In this document: piece after piece, positions 44,118 to 52,148 of the stretch
Layout of the letters: each line of letters begins with the position of its first letter
How positions within the stretch are numbered: the first letter of the stretch is position 1
Made by a program: the position numbers and the translations under genes
Notes under the pieces: generated by a model
Told to the model about the DNA's origin: nothing
The model's database searches: none
The model's input: the letters and a program-made list of their open reading frames with translations, nothing else
Assembly (NCBI RefSeq): GCF_000014565.1
Contig: NC_008268.1
Coordinates: 5,522,501-5,586,500 of the forward strand
Direction of reading: 5' to 3'
Length of the DNA stretch: 64,000 nucleotides
From: Rhodococcus jostii RHA1
GTDB lineage: Bacteria; Actinomycetota; Actinomycetes; Mycobacteriales; Mycobacteriaceae

Positions 44118-44575
44118 GCGAAGTTCCTCCGGTGTTTCCCGGCGGCGAGGTCACCGACGACCTCGAGATCACGCGGTCGCTCGTCGTTCCGGCCGCCGAG
44201 TTGCAGTGGCGGTTCTCCCGCGCCGGCGGTCCCGGCGGTCAGGGCGTCAACACCACGGACTCGCGGGTGGAGTTGCGAGTGAACCTGTGGACGTTGTCGA
44301 CGCTGTCACGGTCCCAGCTCGAACGCATGCAGGTTCAGCTGGGACACAGGCTCGTTGACGGGGTGATCACCGTGACGGCGTCCGAAACCCGTTCGCAGCT
44401 GCGCAATCGGCGCGCGGCGCGGGCCCGGATGGCGGCGTTGTTGCGCGCGGCCGTCCTCGCTGAAACCCGCACCCGGCGTCCGACCAAGGCGACCAAGGGT
44501 TCGCACCGACGAAGACTCGACGCCAAGAAGCAACGCGGCCAGACCAAGAACCTGCGGAGGAAGCCGGACATGTAG
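44114..44575 (+). CDS. arfB: Ribosome-rescue peptidyl-tRNA hydrolase ArfB
   Basis: The 153-residue protein carries the release-factor GGQ loop (FSRAGGPGGQGVNTTDSRVEL) and the long basic C-terminal tail (RRPTKATKGSHRRRLDAKKQRGQTKNLRRK) that enters the empty mRNA channel of stalled ribosomes. Both are the ArfB (YaeJ) hallmarks. GTG 44114 overlaps the TGA of the mycolyltransferase gene by GTGA, so the two are translationally coupled even though their functions look unrelated. Confidence 0.92.
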   Translation: MSEVPPVFPGGEVTDDLEITRSLVVPAAELQWRFSRAGGPGGQGVNTTDSRVELRVNLWTLSTLSRSQLERMQVQLGHRLVDGVITVTASETRSQLRNRRAARARMAALLRAAVLAETRTRRPTKATKGSHRRRLDAKKQRGQTKNLRRKPDM

Positions 44576-44619
44576 GGGGTTGCGTACAGCTGCGTGTTCT
44601 GAATGTTTGATGTCGTTTC

Positions 44620-44634
44620 GTGTTGTTTAGTGCA
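44620..44634 (+). repeat. Left inverted repeat of the TnpB element
   Basis: GTGTTGTTTAGTGCA is the exact reverse complement of 46694-46708. The match stops abruptly on both sides. Confidence 0.8.
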
Positions 44635-46643
44635 GTGATGTTGCGGGGTCGGGCGACCGGTGTGCAGTATCGGACCCCGTTGGTGTGGTTCCACGCGGCG
44701 GCACTGCCGGTCCAGGCTCACCGTTTGCTCTCGGAGACGATTGTGGTGGGGGTTCCGGCGGTCGGAACCCGGCGGTGGGTGCGGTGGTGCGTGTTGCCGG
44801 GTGTCGTCCTGTCAGTAGGCCGATCTGGAACGCCAGGCGGGGGTGTGGTGACCGAATATGGAACGCGAGGTCTGGGTGTGTCGAGGACGGTCACCGAGAT
44901 CGGTTCCGACCACTACATTTCGCAGGCAAGTGGCTGATCCGAGTGTGTCGTCGGCATCGGGACCCACTCGCCAGGTTCGGGTTCGGCCTCATCGAGGCTG
45001 TGTTGTCGGTGCCCTGTCGTACCGTGCTTGTGTTGACCGACGACGGGTGGTGATGATCTGGTGCGCGATATGACCGAGGTGAAGGCCTCGCTGTGTGCCC
45101 GCCGATGCGGGCGGCGTGGTTCACGCCGGAGTGCCGCAGCTGCGGTGACCGCTGCGGCGGATCTGTCGTGACGCCCACAGCTGTGCTCGCCGATCCCGGT
45201 GACCACGTCACGGCACCGGCTCCGGGCGCGGCGCTCGACCAGGCTGCGGACTCTTCTCGGACGGTGATCCGTGCCTACGTTTTTGTCCTCGAGCCGACCC
45301 CGGAGCAGGCGTCGGTGTTGCGGTCGCACTGTGGGGCGCAGCGCTTCGCCTACAACTGGGCACTGTCGCAGGTCAAGGCGAACCTCGACCAACGGACTGC
45401 GGAACGGTCTTACGAGATCCCTGACGCGAGTTGACGCCGCCGGTGTCCTGGTCGGCGTACGGCCTGCGCAAACACTGGAACACCGTGAAAGACGACGTCG
45501 CCGTCAACACCGACACCGGGCAGGTGTGGTGGCCGGAGAACTCGAAAGAGGCCTACAGTTCCGGACTCGCGAACTGCGCGGCCGCCCTATCGAACTGGTC
45601 CGACGCCCGATCCGGAAAACGCAGAGGTCCGATGGGATTCCCCCGCTTCAAGGGCAAACGGGCGGTGCTGTCGTGCCGGTTCACCACCGGCAGTTTCGGG
45701 TTGGTCACCGACAGCGGGGATCGACGCCACATCTAACTACCACGGATCGGCGTGGTCCGGTCTGCCGAATCGACCCGCAAATTGGCACGAAAGACGATCG
45801 CCGGGACGGCGCGGATTCGGTCGGCGACCCTCTCGTTTCGTCGGGGCCGGTGGCAGGTGTCGTTCTCGGTCGAAATCGCTCTCCCCGCGCGGGCACTGCC
45901 ACCCGCCACCACCGGTACCTCCGCCGCGGTCGGCGATTGCGGTGTGGTGGTCGGAGTCGATGCGGGGGTCAAACACCTCGCAGTCCTCTCGAACGGGGAG
46001 ATGATCGAGAATCCGACGCACGCACGCAAGCATGCGAAACAACTTCGTAGCCTCGGGCGCCGTGCGTCCCGCCGTGTCGGCCCGGATCGTCGCACCGGTC
46101 AACAACCCTCCCGGCGCTGGCTGCGCACCCAGGAACAGATCCGGGCGGTGCGCATCCGCATCGCGAACAGTCGCCGCGATCACCTGCACAAACTCACCAC
46201 CCGACCGGTGCGGGACTTCGATACCGTCGTCGTCGAAGACCTCAACGTCGCGGGAATGACCCGTTCCGGTGGCGCCTACAAGCGGGGGTTGAACCGGGCT
46301 CTGCAGGATGCGGCGTTCGCCGAGATCCGGCGACAACTGACCTATAAGTGCGAGTGGGCTGGCACCGGTCTGCAGGTGGCGGACCGTTGGTATCCGTCGA
46401 GTAAGACCTGGTCGAACTGTCAGGTAGTGAAAGCCAAACTACCCCTGAAGGTTCGGGTGTTCACCTGCGATGCGTGCGGATTCCGCGCTGATCGTGATCA
46501 CAATGCTGCTCTCAACCTCGCTGCCCTCGCAGCGGTTGACGGTGGTGCGTCTTCGGCGAGTTGCGGACGAGACGTAAAAGACGCCCGACAGAAACCAACC
46601 ATAAGACCCGCCGCTCGGTGGGCTGACGGTATTGCTGCGGGAA

Positions 46644-46708
46644 CACCACTGAGTGGTGAACGTGACCGGGGTAACCCGGACACTCATGCAGAATGCACTA
46701 AACAACAC
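46644..46708 (+). ncRNA. Possible omega-RNA 3' part / right-end hairpins
   Basis: Two small hairpins, CACCAC/GTGGTG (46644-46658) and CCGGG/CCCGG (46666-46679), lie inside the last codons of tnpB just before the right inverted end. In TnpB elements the guide RNA comes from this 3' region. The call rests on position and on these two hairpins only. Confidence 0.3.
46694..46708 (-). repeat. Right inverted repeat of the TnpB element
   Basis: TGCACTAAACAACAC is the exact inverse of 44620-44634. The decayed tnpB frame runs through it and stops 9 bp further. Confidence 0.8.
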
Positions 46709-46820
46709 TCAGCATGAACGGAACCTCCCGGATGTGTTGACCCCTGGTGTGCCGGAAGATGAGTACGGAAGCGCCGTGACGGGTGACCGGAGACGGCGAG
46801 GTCGGGGGATCGAGGGTCAC

Positions 46821-47303
46821 ATGAGTGTGCTTGACGAGGAATTACATTCGGCAGCGACGGCTGCCGCGGCGGGGGATCGCAAGGCCGTCGAGCGGGTGAT
46901 GACGACGTTGTGGCCGCAGGTGGTGCGCTATTGCCGCACCCGCGTGGGGGATTCCATGCAGGTCACGCGGCCGGCGGACGAGGTGGCGCACGAAGCGTTA
47001 CTCGCGGTGGCGCGGGAACTACCGGCTCTCGCGCGCAGTGATCATCCGGTCCGCGAGGTGTATCGCGTCGTGAGCCAGACCGTTTCGGATGTGCACGGCG
47101 GCACGGCCGGAAGTTCGGACATTCCGGCGGAAGTGGCCGGGCTGCTGCACCATCTCGACGTCACCGCCCGGGAGATCGTCCTGTTGCGGGTCATAGACGG
47201 GCTGTCCGTGCACGACACCGCGGGCGTGCTCGGGCTCCCGGTGGGCCGGGTCCTCGTCGTGCAGCACGAGGCGCTGCGGACCCTGCGGGCCAGGGTGGCG
47301 TGA
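46821..47303 (+). CDS. Small sigma-70-family factor (SigD-like ECF)
   Basis: The 160-residue protein has a shortened region 2 (VERVMTTLWPQVVRYCRTRVG, ADEVAHEALLAVARELP) and a region 4 helix-turn-helix (LDVTAREIVLLRVIDGLSVHDTAGVLGLPVGRVLVVQHEALRTLRAR). The VVRYCRxRVG phrase is like mycobacterial SigD, but SigD is about 50 residues longer, so the linker is reduced. ATG 46821 has GAGGG in front. No anti-sigma gene is adjacent. The TnpB element ends 112 bp upstream and may have changed its promoter. Confidence 0.8.
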   Translation: MSVLDEELHSAATAAAAGDRKAVERVMTTLWPQVVRYCRTRVGDSMQVTRPADEVAHEALLAVARELPALARSDHPVREVYRVVSQTVSDVHGGTAGSSDIPAEVAGLLHHLDVTAREIVLLRVIDGLSVHDTAGVLGLPVGRVLVVQHEALRTLRARVA

Positions 47304-47316
47304 TCAGCGGTCGGCG

Positions 47317-47667
47317 TCAGCGCCTGCCGGACAGGACGCAGAACTCGTTGCCCTCGGGATCGGCGAGCACCACCCAACTCTGCTCGCCCTGACCGACATC
47401 CGCGTGCCGGGCGCCGAGCCCGAGAAGCCGCGCGACCTCGGCCTGCTGATCGTCGGGCCGGAAGTCGAGATGCAGCCGGTTCGGTATCTGCTTCCGGTCC
47501 GGAACCGCCACGAACAGGATCTCCGGGTGACTGTCGGCCAGGGGCCGGATGTGGACGTCGCCGTCGGAGTCGGTCACGGAGCCCCAGCCAAGGGCCTCGG
47601 CCCACCAGCCTCCCAGGGCTGTCGGATCGAGAGCGTTGACCACCACGGCTTCCCATTGCAGTCCCAT
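47317..47667 (-). CDS. VOC-family (glyoxalase-like) protein
   Basis: The 116-residue single-module protein has the start LQWEAVVVNALDPTALGGWWAEALGW, LHLDFRPDDQQAEVARLLGLGA in the middle and the conserved end WVVLADPEGNEFCVL. This is the glyoxalase_6-type layout. The ligand is unknown. It converges with the sigma-factor gene 13 bp away. Confidence 0.87.
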   Translation of the reverse strand: MGLQWEAVVVNALDPTALGGWWAEALGWGSVTDSDGDVHIRPLADSHPEILFVAVPDRKQIPNRLHLDFRPDDQQAEVARLLGLGARHADVGQGEQSWVVLADPEGNEFCVLSGRR

Positions 47668-47708
47668 GCGTCAACGGTACGGGGAGCGGCGGACGCCCGT
47701 CACCGATT

Positions 47709-48272
47709 TCACCGCAGCGTCGGATCGATCGGTTCGACGCCGAGGCGTTCGGAGTACTGCTCGTTGAGTTCGCGCCAGCCGTAGTTCATCGCCTCGGCGC
47801 CGACAATCGGTCCGATCGGATTGCGTTCGAGCAGGCTGTCGGCGACGTCCAGGCACATGTGCCACCCGGCGGCCGTCATCGCCGCGGTTCGCTGGTCGTC
47901 GACCGTGTGGCGCAAGGTCAGTCGGGTGCCCGCATCGGTTTCCTCGATCGTCCAGAGCAGGACGTCCTCGCCCCACGCGTGTTCGAGGACGTGAGGTGAT
48001 TCGGCCCGGGTCACGGTGCCGTCGAGTTCGGTGCGGTCCTGCCCGTCGACCATGATCAGGGTTGCGGGACCGACCGTTCCGAGGTTCCGGTCCGCGGTGT
48101 ACGGCGCCCACTGCGGAAGTTCGCCGGGATCCGTGAGCGCGGTCCACAGCGCCGCCGGCGAGTGGGTGAAGTCGCGAACGAAGGTCAGAGCCCATCGGGT
48201 GCCGTCGGGTCGTGCCTCGACGTGCCGCAGTGGGCCGGGGCGGTAGTCGCGTCGTGCGTCTGATTCGGTCAT
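47709..48272 (-). CDS. SRPBCC (AHSA1-like) protein
   Basis: The 187-residue protein has the START/AHSA1 pattern: WALTFVRDFTHSPAALWTALTDPGELPQWAPY, then VLEHAWGEDVLLWTIEETDAGTRLTLRHT and a long C-terminal helix. It would bind a hydrophobic ligand. ATG 48272 overlaps the stop of the ArsR gene by ATGA. ArsR-SRPBCC pairs are frequent in actinobacteria and probably form one response unit. Confidence 0.88.
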   Translation of the reverse strand: MTESDARRDYRPGPLRHVEARPDGTRWALTFVRDFTHSPAALWTALTDPGELPQWAPYTADRNLGTVGPATLIMVDGQDRTELDGTVTRAESPHVLEHAWGEDVLLWTIEETDAGTRLTLRHTVDDQRTAAMTAAGWHMCLDVADSLLERNPIGPIVGAEAMNYGWRELNEQYSERLGVEPIDPTLR

Positions 48273-48586
48273 GACGGGGTCTCCTTCGATTCGAGGTGCC
48301 GCCCGAGCGCATCGAGGTGATTCGCCCACAGCCGGCGGTAGGGCTGCAGCCACGCGTCGAACTCGTCGAACGGTTCGCGGTGCAGGCTGTAGATGCGCTG
48401 CTGGGCCGCGGTGCGGCAGGTGACGAATCCGGCCTGTCGCAGCACCCGCAGGTGTTTGGACACGGTCGGCTGGGGCAGGGCGAGTTGGTCGACGAGTTCG
48501 CCGACGCTGGCGTGACCGGCCCGCAGCCGTTCGAGGATCCTGCGGCGCTGTGGTTCGGCGACCACGGTGAACACGTCCGGTGCCAT
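48269..48586 (-). CDS. ArsR-family regulator
   Basis: The 105-residue winged-helix protein has VAEPQRRRILERLRAGHASVGELVDQLALPQPTVSKHLRVLRQAGFV, the classic ArsR DNA-binding region. It lacks the Cys cluster of metal sensors (only one Cys, in VTCRTA), so it is probably a non-metal ArsR controlling itself and the coupled SRPBCC gene. A perfect palindrome lies 18 bp upstream of its ATG. Confidence 0.9.
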   Translation of the reverse strand: MAPDVFTVVAEPQRRRILERLRAGHASVGELVDQLALPQPTVSKHLRVLRQAGFVTCRTAAQQRIYSLHREPFDEFDAWLQPYRRLWANHLDALGRHLESKETPS

Positions 48587-48604
48587 GACCCCGAGTATGC
48601 GCCT

Positions 48605-48620
48605 ACGCGTATATACGCGT
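48605..48620. promoter_or_regulatory. Perfect 16-bp palindrome, ArsR operator candidate
   Basis: ACGCGTATATACGCGT reads the same on both strands. It lies in the 33-bp gap between the ArsR start and the end of the TetR gene, touching the last base of the TetR stop codon. The AT-rich centre GTATATAC could also be part of a -10 region. Confidence 0.75.
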
Positions 48621-49237
48621 CAAGGAATATGAACGTCCGGTTGTGGCATGAACGCGATCGTCAGCAGGGACCGGACGAACTCGCGCAGAGCCCGCTCGTC
48701 GGACGTGTCCACGATCCCCTCCGTGATGATGAGCGAGCCGATGATGCGGAACGCCCACTCGGAGATGGCGGTGGGGCTCACGCCCGACAGTTGGTCGGGA
48801 GAGAACAGGCGCTCGAAGTGGGGAGTGAGCAGTTGCGCCCCGAGTTCGATCATCGGCTTCGCCTCGACCGTGAACCAGGGGAGCACCACGGCGGGGTCGT
48901 CGCGCAAACCCTTCTGCAGCAACCGGTGTCCGCGTGCGTACTGGACGGCGAACACGACGGCGTCGACGAATCGCACCTGGAGTTGGCTCTGCCGTCCCCG
49001 CAGCACCGGGTCGAGCACGACGAAGAACCGTGAGATCTCCCGCTGGAAGAGGGCCTCGAGAATGGCGGACTGATCGCCGACGTGTTTGTAGAGCGTGGGC
49101 CGGGACAGTCCCGCTCGCTCGGCGATGACCGCGTGAAGCCGGGTGCTGTAACCGAGTTCGATCAGGCATTCCTCGGCCGCGTCGAGGATCCGTTCCCGGA
49201 GTTCGCCGGGTGTCGGTGTCGTCGGCTGCGTCCTCAC
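48620..49237 (-). CDS. TetR-family regulator of the monooxygenase operon
   Basis: The 205-residue protein has the helix-turn-helix TRLHAVIAERAGLSRPTLYKHVGDQSAILEALF and a TetR-type C-terminal domain. GTG 49237 is used; the longer frame to 49303 adds a poor N-terminus. It is divergent from the diiron oxygenase gene, and an inverted repeat over that promoter is a likely target. Confidence 0.88.
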   Translation of the reverse strand: MRTQPTTPTPGELRERILDAAEECLIELGYSTRLHAVIAERAGLSRPTLYKHVGDQSAILEALFQREISRFFVVLDPVLRGRQSQLQVRFVDAVVFAVQYARGHRLLQKGLRDDPAVVLPWFTVEAKPMIELGAQLLTPHFERLFSPDQLSGVSPTAISEWAFRIIGSLIITEGIVDTSDERALREFVRSLLTIAFMPQPDVHIP

Positions 49238-49312
49238 GGCCCTGATTGTGCTGTTCGGGTTGGGTGGGCGCAAACAGAAGCCACAAATGTGAACTCGAGT
49301 CACAGATAACCA

Positions 49313-49353
49313 TTGACCTGCGTCACACCCGGGTTTACGTTTTACCTATAAAC
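49313..49353 (+). promoter_or_regulatory. Candidate promoter and operator of the diiron/BVMO operon
   Basis: TTGACC (49313-49318) and TACGTT (49336-49341) are spaced by 17 bases, a good sigma-70-type match. An inverted repeat GTTTA/TAAAC (49333-49353) overlaps the -10, which is where a TetR repressor would act. The start codon is 39 bp further. Confidence 0.5.
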
Positions 49354-49392
49354 GGCAACGAGATGGAATCGCGCTCGACGAAGGGATCAGCG

Positions 49393-50289
49393 ATGTCTCA
49401 GCGTTCACACACGATCGATCGGGAGGAAGTCGCCGGGCGGCTCCTCGCAGGCTCCGTCAAGCGTTCGTACGCCCCCGTGGTCGATATCGACTGGGACGCG
49501 CCCCTCGAGGACGGCAAGTACTTCCTGCCGCCGCAGGTCCTGTCCCTGTGGGGAACCGAGATGTGGGACCGGATGAGCGAGGCACAGCGCATCGAGTTGT
49601 CCCGGCAGGAATCGGCGAACATCCTCAGCGTCGGAATCTGGTTCGAGAACATCCTCAACCAGGCGCTCCTGCGCGCGCTGCTGCACAACGATCCGAGCTC
49701 GCTGCACACCCGGTACATGCTCACCGAGATGGGCGACGAGTGCAGGCACATGACGATGTTCGGGCGCGCCATCGAGCGGATGGGCGCCAAGCCCTTCCAG
49801 CTCCGGTGGTATCAGGCAGTCGTGGTCAACGTGCTGCCCAAGACATTTCGCGGAACCATGCTCTGGGTGGCCGCGCTGATCGGCGAGGAGATCTTCGACG
49901 CCACGCAGCGGCGCGTCCTCGAGGACCCGCAATTGCAGCCGATGATTTCCCGGCTGATGCGGATCCACGTCACCGAGGAGTCCCGGCACATCCGATTCGC
50001 GCGCGAGGGGGTGCGTCGCCGCGTCGCGGAAGGCCACCGGATCGACCGGCTGTGGGTCGCAACGGTGCAGGGGATCGGCGGCCCGCTGTTCCAGCGGCTG
50101 TTCACCAACCCGGCCATGTACGAGCGGGCCGGGCTGGATCCGAAGGAGGCACGTCGACAGGCGTTGACAAATCCTCACTTTCGCGAGAATCAACGACGCG
50201 GGTTCGAGTCGCTGGCCGCGTTTCTCGAGGAGAACGGCCTGATGCGACCGACGTCCCGCGCGCTGTGGCGGCGCGGGGGATTCCTGTGA
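49393..50289 (+). CDS. AurF-like diiron oxygenase
   Basis: The 298-residue helical protein has the metal-ligand motifs of the p-aminobenzoate N-oxygenase (AurF) family: RQESANILSVGIWFEN, MGDECRHMTMFGRAIERMG and VTEESRHIRFAREGV, each giving Glu and His ligands. It would activate O2 at a two-iron site. Its natural substrate is not known. ATG 49393 is chosen, with the candidate promoter just upstream. The stop overlaps the monooxygenase start by GTGA, so the two enzymes are coupled. Confidence 0.85.
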   Translation: MSQRSHTIDREEVAGRLLAGSVKRSYAPVVDIDWDAPLEDGKYFLPPQVLSLWGTEMWDRMSEAQRIELSRQESANILSVGIWFENILNQALLRALLHNDPSSLHTRYMLTEMGDECRHMTMFGRAIERMGAKPFQLRWYQAVVVNVLPKTFRGTMLWVAALIGEEIFDATQRRVLEDPQLQPMISRLMRIHVTEESRHIRFAREGVRRRVAEGHRIDRLWVATVQGIGGPLFQRLFTNPAMYERAGLDPKEARRQALTNPHFRENQRRGFESLAAFLEENGLMRPTSRALWRRGGFL

Positions 50290-52097
50290 CAACCGGGACC
50301 ACCGAACCGGACGTCCTCGTCGTCGGCACCGGATTCGCCGGACTGTGCATGGCGATCAAGCTGAAGGAGGCGGGCGAGGAGAACGTCGTCGTTCTCGAGA
50401 AGGCCGACCGGGTGGGCGGAACGTGGCGGGAGAACACGTATCCCGGATGTGGTTGCGACGTGATGTCGCTGATGTATTCGTTCTCCTTCGCGCCCAACCG
50501 GAAATGGACCCGGATGTACGCGCGGCAGCCCGAGATTCTCGACTACATCGAACGGGTGGTCCGCGACTACGATCTGGCTCCACACATCCGGTTCGGCGCC
50601 GAGGTGATCTCCTACGAGTTCGACGAGACCACCGACCGGTGGCGGGTGGAGACCCGGTCGGGTTCGGTCTATCACCCCCGCATCGTGGTCGCCGGTCCGG
50701 GACCGCTGCACAAACCCAGCGTTCCGGATCTTCCCGGCCGGAAGTCGTTCTCGGGTGTGGCATTCCATTCCGCCGAGTGGGATCACTCGGTCGATTTGAC
50801 CGGTAAGCGGGTGGCGGTCGTCGGCACGGGAGCGAGTGCCGTGCAGTTCGTTCCGGAGGTCGCGAAGACGGCCGCGCACGTCGACGTCTTCCAGCGGACG
50901 CCGCACTGGATACTGCCGAAGCTGGACCGTCCGATCACCGCCGGTGAGAAGGCGGTGTTCAAGGCTGTTCCCGGAGTCCAGAAGGCTTACCGCGGTGCGA
51001 TCTACTGGAGCCACGAATCGCTGATCGCCGGTTTCCTGCACCCACGACTGATGACGGTGCTGGAGTCGGCCGCCCGGGGTCTGCTGCGCAGGCAGGTGCG
51101 TGATCCCGAATTGCGTGCCACGCTGACCCCCGACTACATCATCGGCTGCAAGCGGATTCTGGTGTCCAGCAATTTCTACCCGGCCCTGCAACGCGGCAAC
51201 GTCGATCTGGTCACGTCGGGCATCTCGGAGGTCACCGAACGCGGGATCCGGACTGACGACGGAACGATGCACGAGGCGGACGTCATCGTCTACGGCACGG
51301 GATTCGCGGCCGGCGACCGATTCGAGAACGAGCACATCGTGGGCCGCCGCGGCCTGACGATCCAGCGGGCCTGGCGCGACGGCATGGAGGCGTACCTCGG
51401 TGTCGCGGTCGCGGGGTTCCCGAACTTCTTCCTCATGATGGGTCCGAATTCCGGTGGCGGCAACCAGTCGATCGTCTTCGTCATCGAGGCCCAGGCGCAC
51501 TACATCACCCGATGCCTGGCGCTGATGAAGAAGCGCGACGCGACCCGGATCGAGGTGCGCGCGGGCGCGCAGCGCGAATTCAACCGGGTGGTCCACCGCA
51601 AACTCGCGGGCTCGGTGTGGAATTCGGGTGGTTGCGACAGCTGGTACCTCGATTCCACCGGCCACAATCGGGCGGCGTGGCCCGGGTCGAGCGCATCCTA
51701 CTGGCGGCGCATGCGCACCCCGGACGACCGGCACTTCGAGCTGAGTTCGCTCGCCGAGCGCGAGGACGACACGGAGTACCGCGGGCCCGGCGTGCTCACG
51801 TCCGGCGACCTGACCGTGGCCGTCGAGGTCTTCCTGAACGGCCACATCGAACCGCTGGACGGCCTCTACCACTGGTACGGCCGCGTCGTCGGCGACGGCG
51901 TCGACGCGGCGAAAGGGCGCAACCGCACCCCGTTGTTCCTCACCATCGGGGACGGTCCGGAAGTGCCCGCGGCGCTCGCCGAGCGCGACCCGTGGGGCCA
52001 CTTCCGGATCGCCGGGGTGGGCACGCCCCCGTTCCCGCTGGCGCCGGTCGAAGTCGAGGTTCCGATCTCCCGGGCCAAACTCGCCTCGGCGGAATAA
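50286..52097 (+). CDS. Baeyer-Villiger-type flavin monooxygenase with C-terminal DUF4873
   Basis: The 603-residue enzyme has the FAD motif VVGTGFAGL at the N-terminus, GGTWRENTYPGCGCD, the BVMO fingerprint FSGVAFHSAEWD (about 155-166), and the NADPH motif VVGTGASAVQ. After the catalytic part there is a domain of about 100 residues (from about 497: YRGPGVLTSGDLTVAVEVFLNG) that fits DUF4873. It would insert oxygen into a ketone or hydroxylate a substrate. GTG 50286 overlaps the diiron gene stop. Confidence 0.9.
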   Translation: MTTGTTEPDVLVVGTGFAGLCMAIKLKEAGEENVVVLEKADRVGGTWRENTYPGCGCDVMSLMYSFSFAPNRKWTRMYARQPEILDYIERVVRDYDLAPHIRFGAEVISYEFDETTDRWRVETRSGSVYHPRIVVAGPGPLHKPSVPDLPGRKSFSGVAFHSAEWDHSVDLTGKRVAVVGTGASAVQFVPEVAKTAAHVDVFQRTPHWILPKLDRPITAGEKAVFKAVPGVQKAYRGAIYWSHESLIAGFLHPRLMTVLESAARGLLRRQVRDPELRATLTPDYIIGCKRILVSSNFYPALQRGNVDLVTSGISEVTERGIRTDDGTMHEADVIVYGTGFAAGDRFENEHIVGRRGLTIQRAWRDGMEAYLGVAVAGFPNFFLMMGPNSGGGNQSIVFVIEAQAHYITRCLALMKKRDATRIEVRAGAQREFNRVVHRKLAGSVWNSGGCDSWYLDSTGHNRAAWPGSSASYWRRMRTPDDRHFELSSLAEREDDTEYRGPGVLTSGDLTVAVEVFLNGHIEPLDGLYHWYGRVVGDGVDAAKGRNRTPLFLTIGDGPEVPAALAERDPWGHFRIAGVGTPPFPLAPVEVEVPISRAKLASAE

Positions 52098-52148
52098 GCT
52101 TGTTGCTGAGCGTGTATCACACGTCGGACTCGAGCGGGAAGGGTGCTG

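Larger units (their letters stand above)
44620..46708 (+). mobile_element. Decayed TnpB-encoding element with 15-bp inverted ends
   Basis: The element is bounded by the inverted pair GTGTTGTTTAGTGCA (44620-44634) and TGCACTAAACAACAC (46694-46708). It contains a broken tnpB and no tnpA transposase. The 629 bases between the left end and tnpB hold no convincing gene; a hairpin CGGGGTC/GACCCCG (44644-44679) lies near the left end. It sits between arfB and a sigma-factor gene. Exact ends are not proven; a TTGAT at 44607-44611, the target type used by some IS200/IS605 elements, is just outside. Confidence 0.75.
45264..46717 (+). pseudogene. tnpB-like RNA-guided nuclease pseudogene
   Basis: The N-terminal part VIRAYVFVLEPTPEQASVLRSHCGAQRFAYNWAL starts at GTG 45264 and is cut by a frameshift at about 45428, where a G seems to be missing (PDA then stop instead of PDAELTPP). 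The next part (TPPVSWSAYGLRKHWN...) ends at an in-frame TAA at 45734-45736, and the same frame continues as PRIGVVRSAESTRKLARKT. RuvC residues remain: Asp in VGVDAGVKHLAV, Glu in VVVEDLNVAGM, Asp in RADRDHNAALNLA. The zinc finger reads SKTWSNC...CDAC, so its first Cys is also lost. With one frameshift, one nonsense codon and a damaged finger it is very unlikely to be active. Confidence 0.88.

Noticed and set aside
44620..44937. Short plus-strand frame inside the left part of the TnpB element as a possible tnpA
   Set aside because: It lacks the HUH and Tyr motifs of TnpA and starts within the inverted repeat; it looks non-coding.
49393..50289. Ribonucleotide reductase small subunit or ferritin-like identity for the diiron protein
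   Set aside because: The Glu/His spacing (DECRH, EESRH) and length fit the AurF family better.
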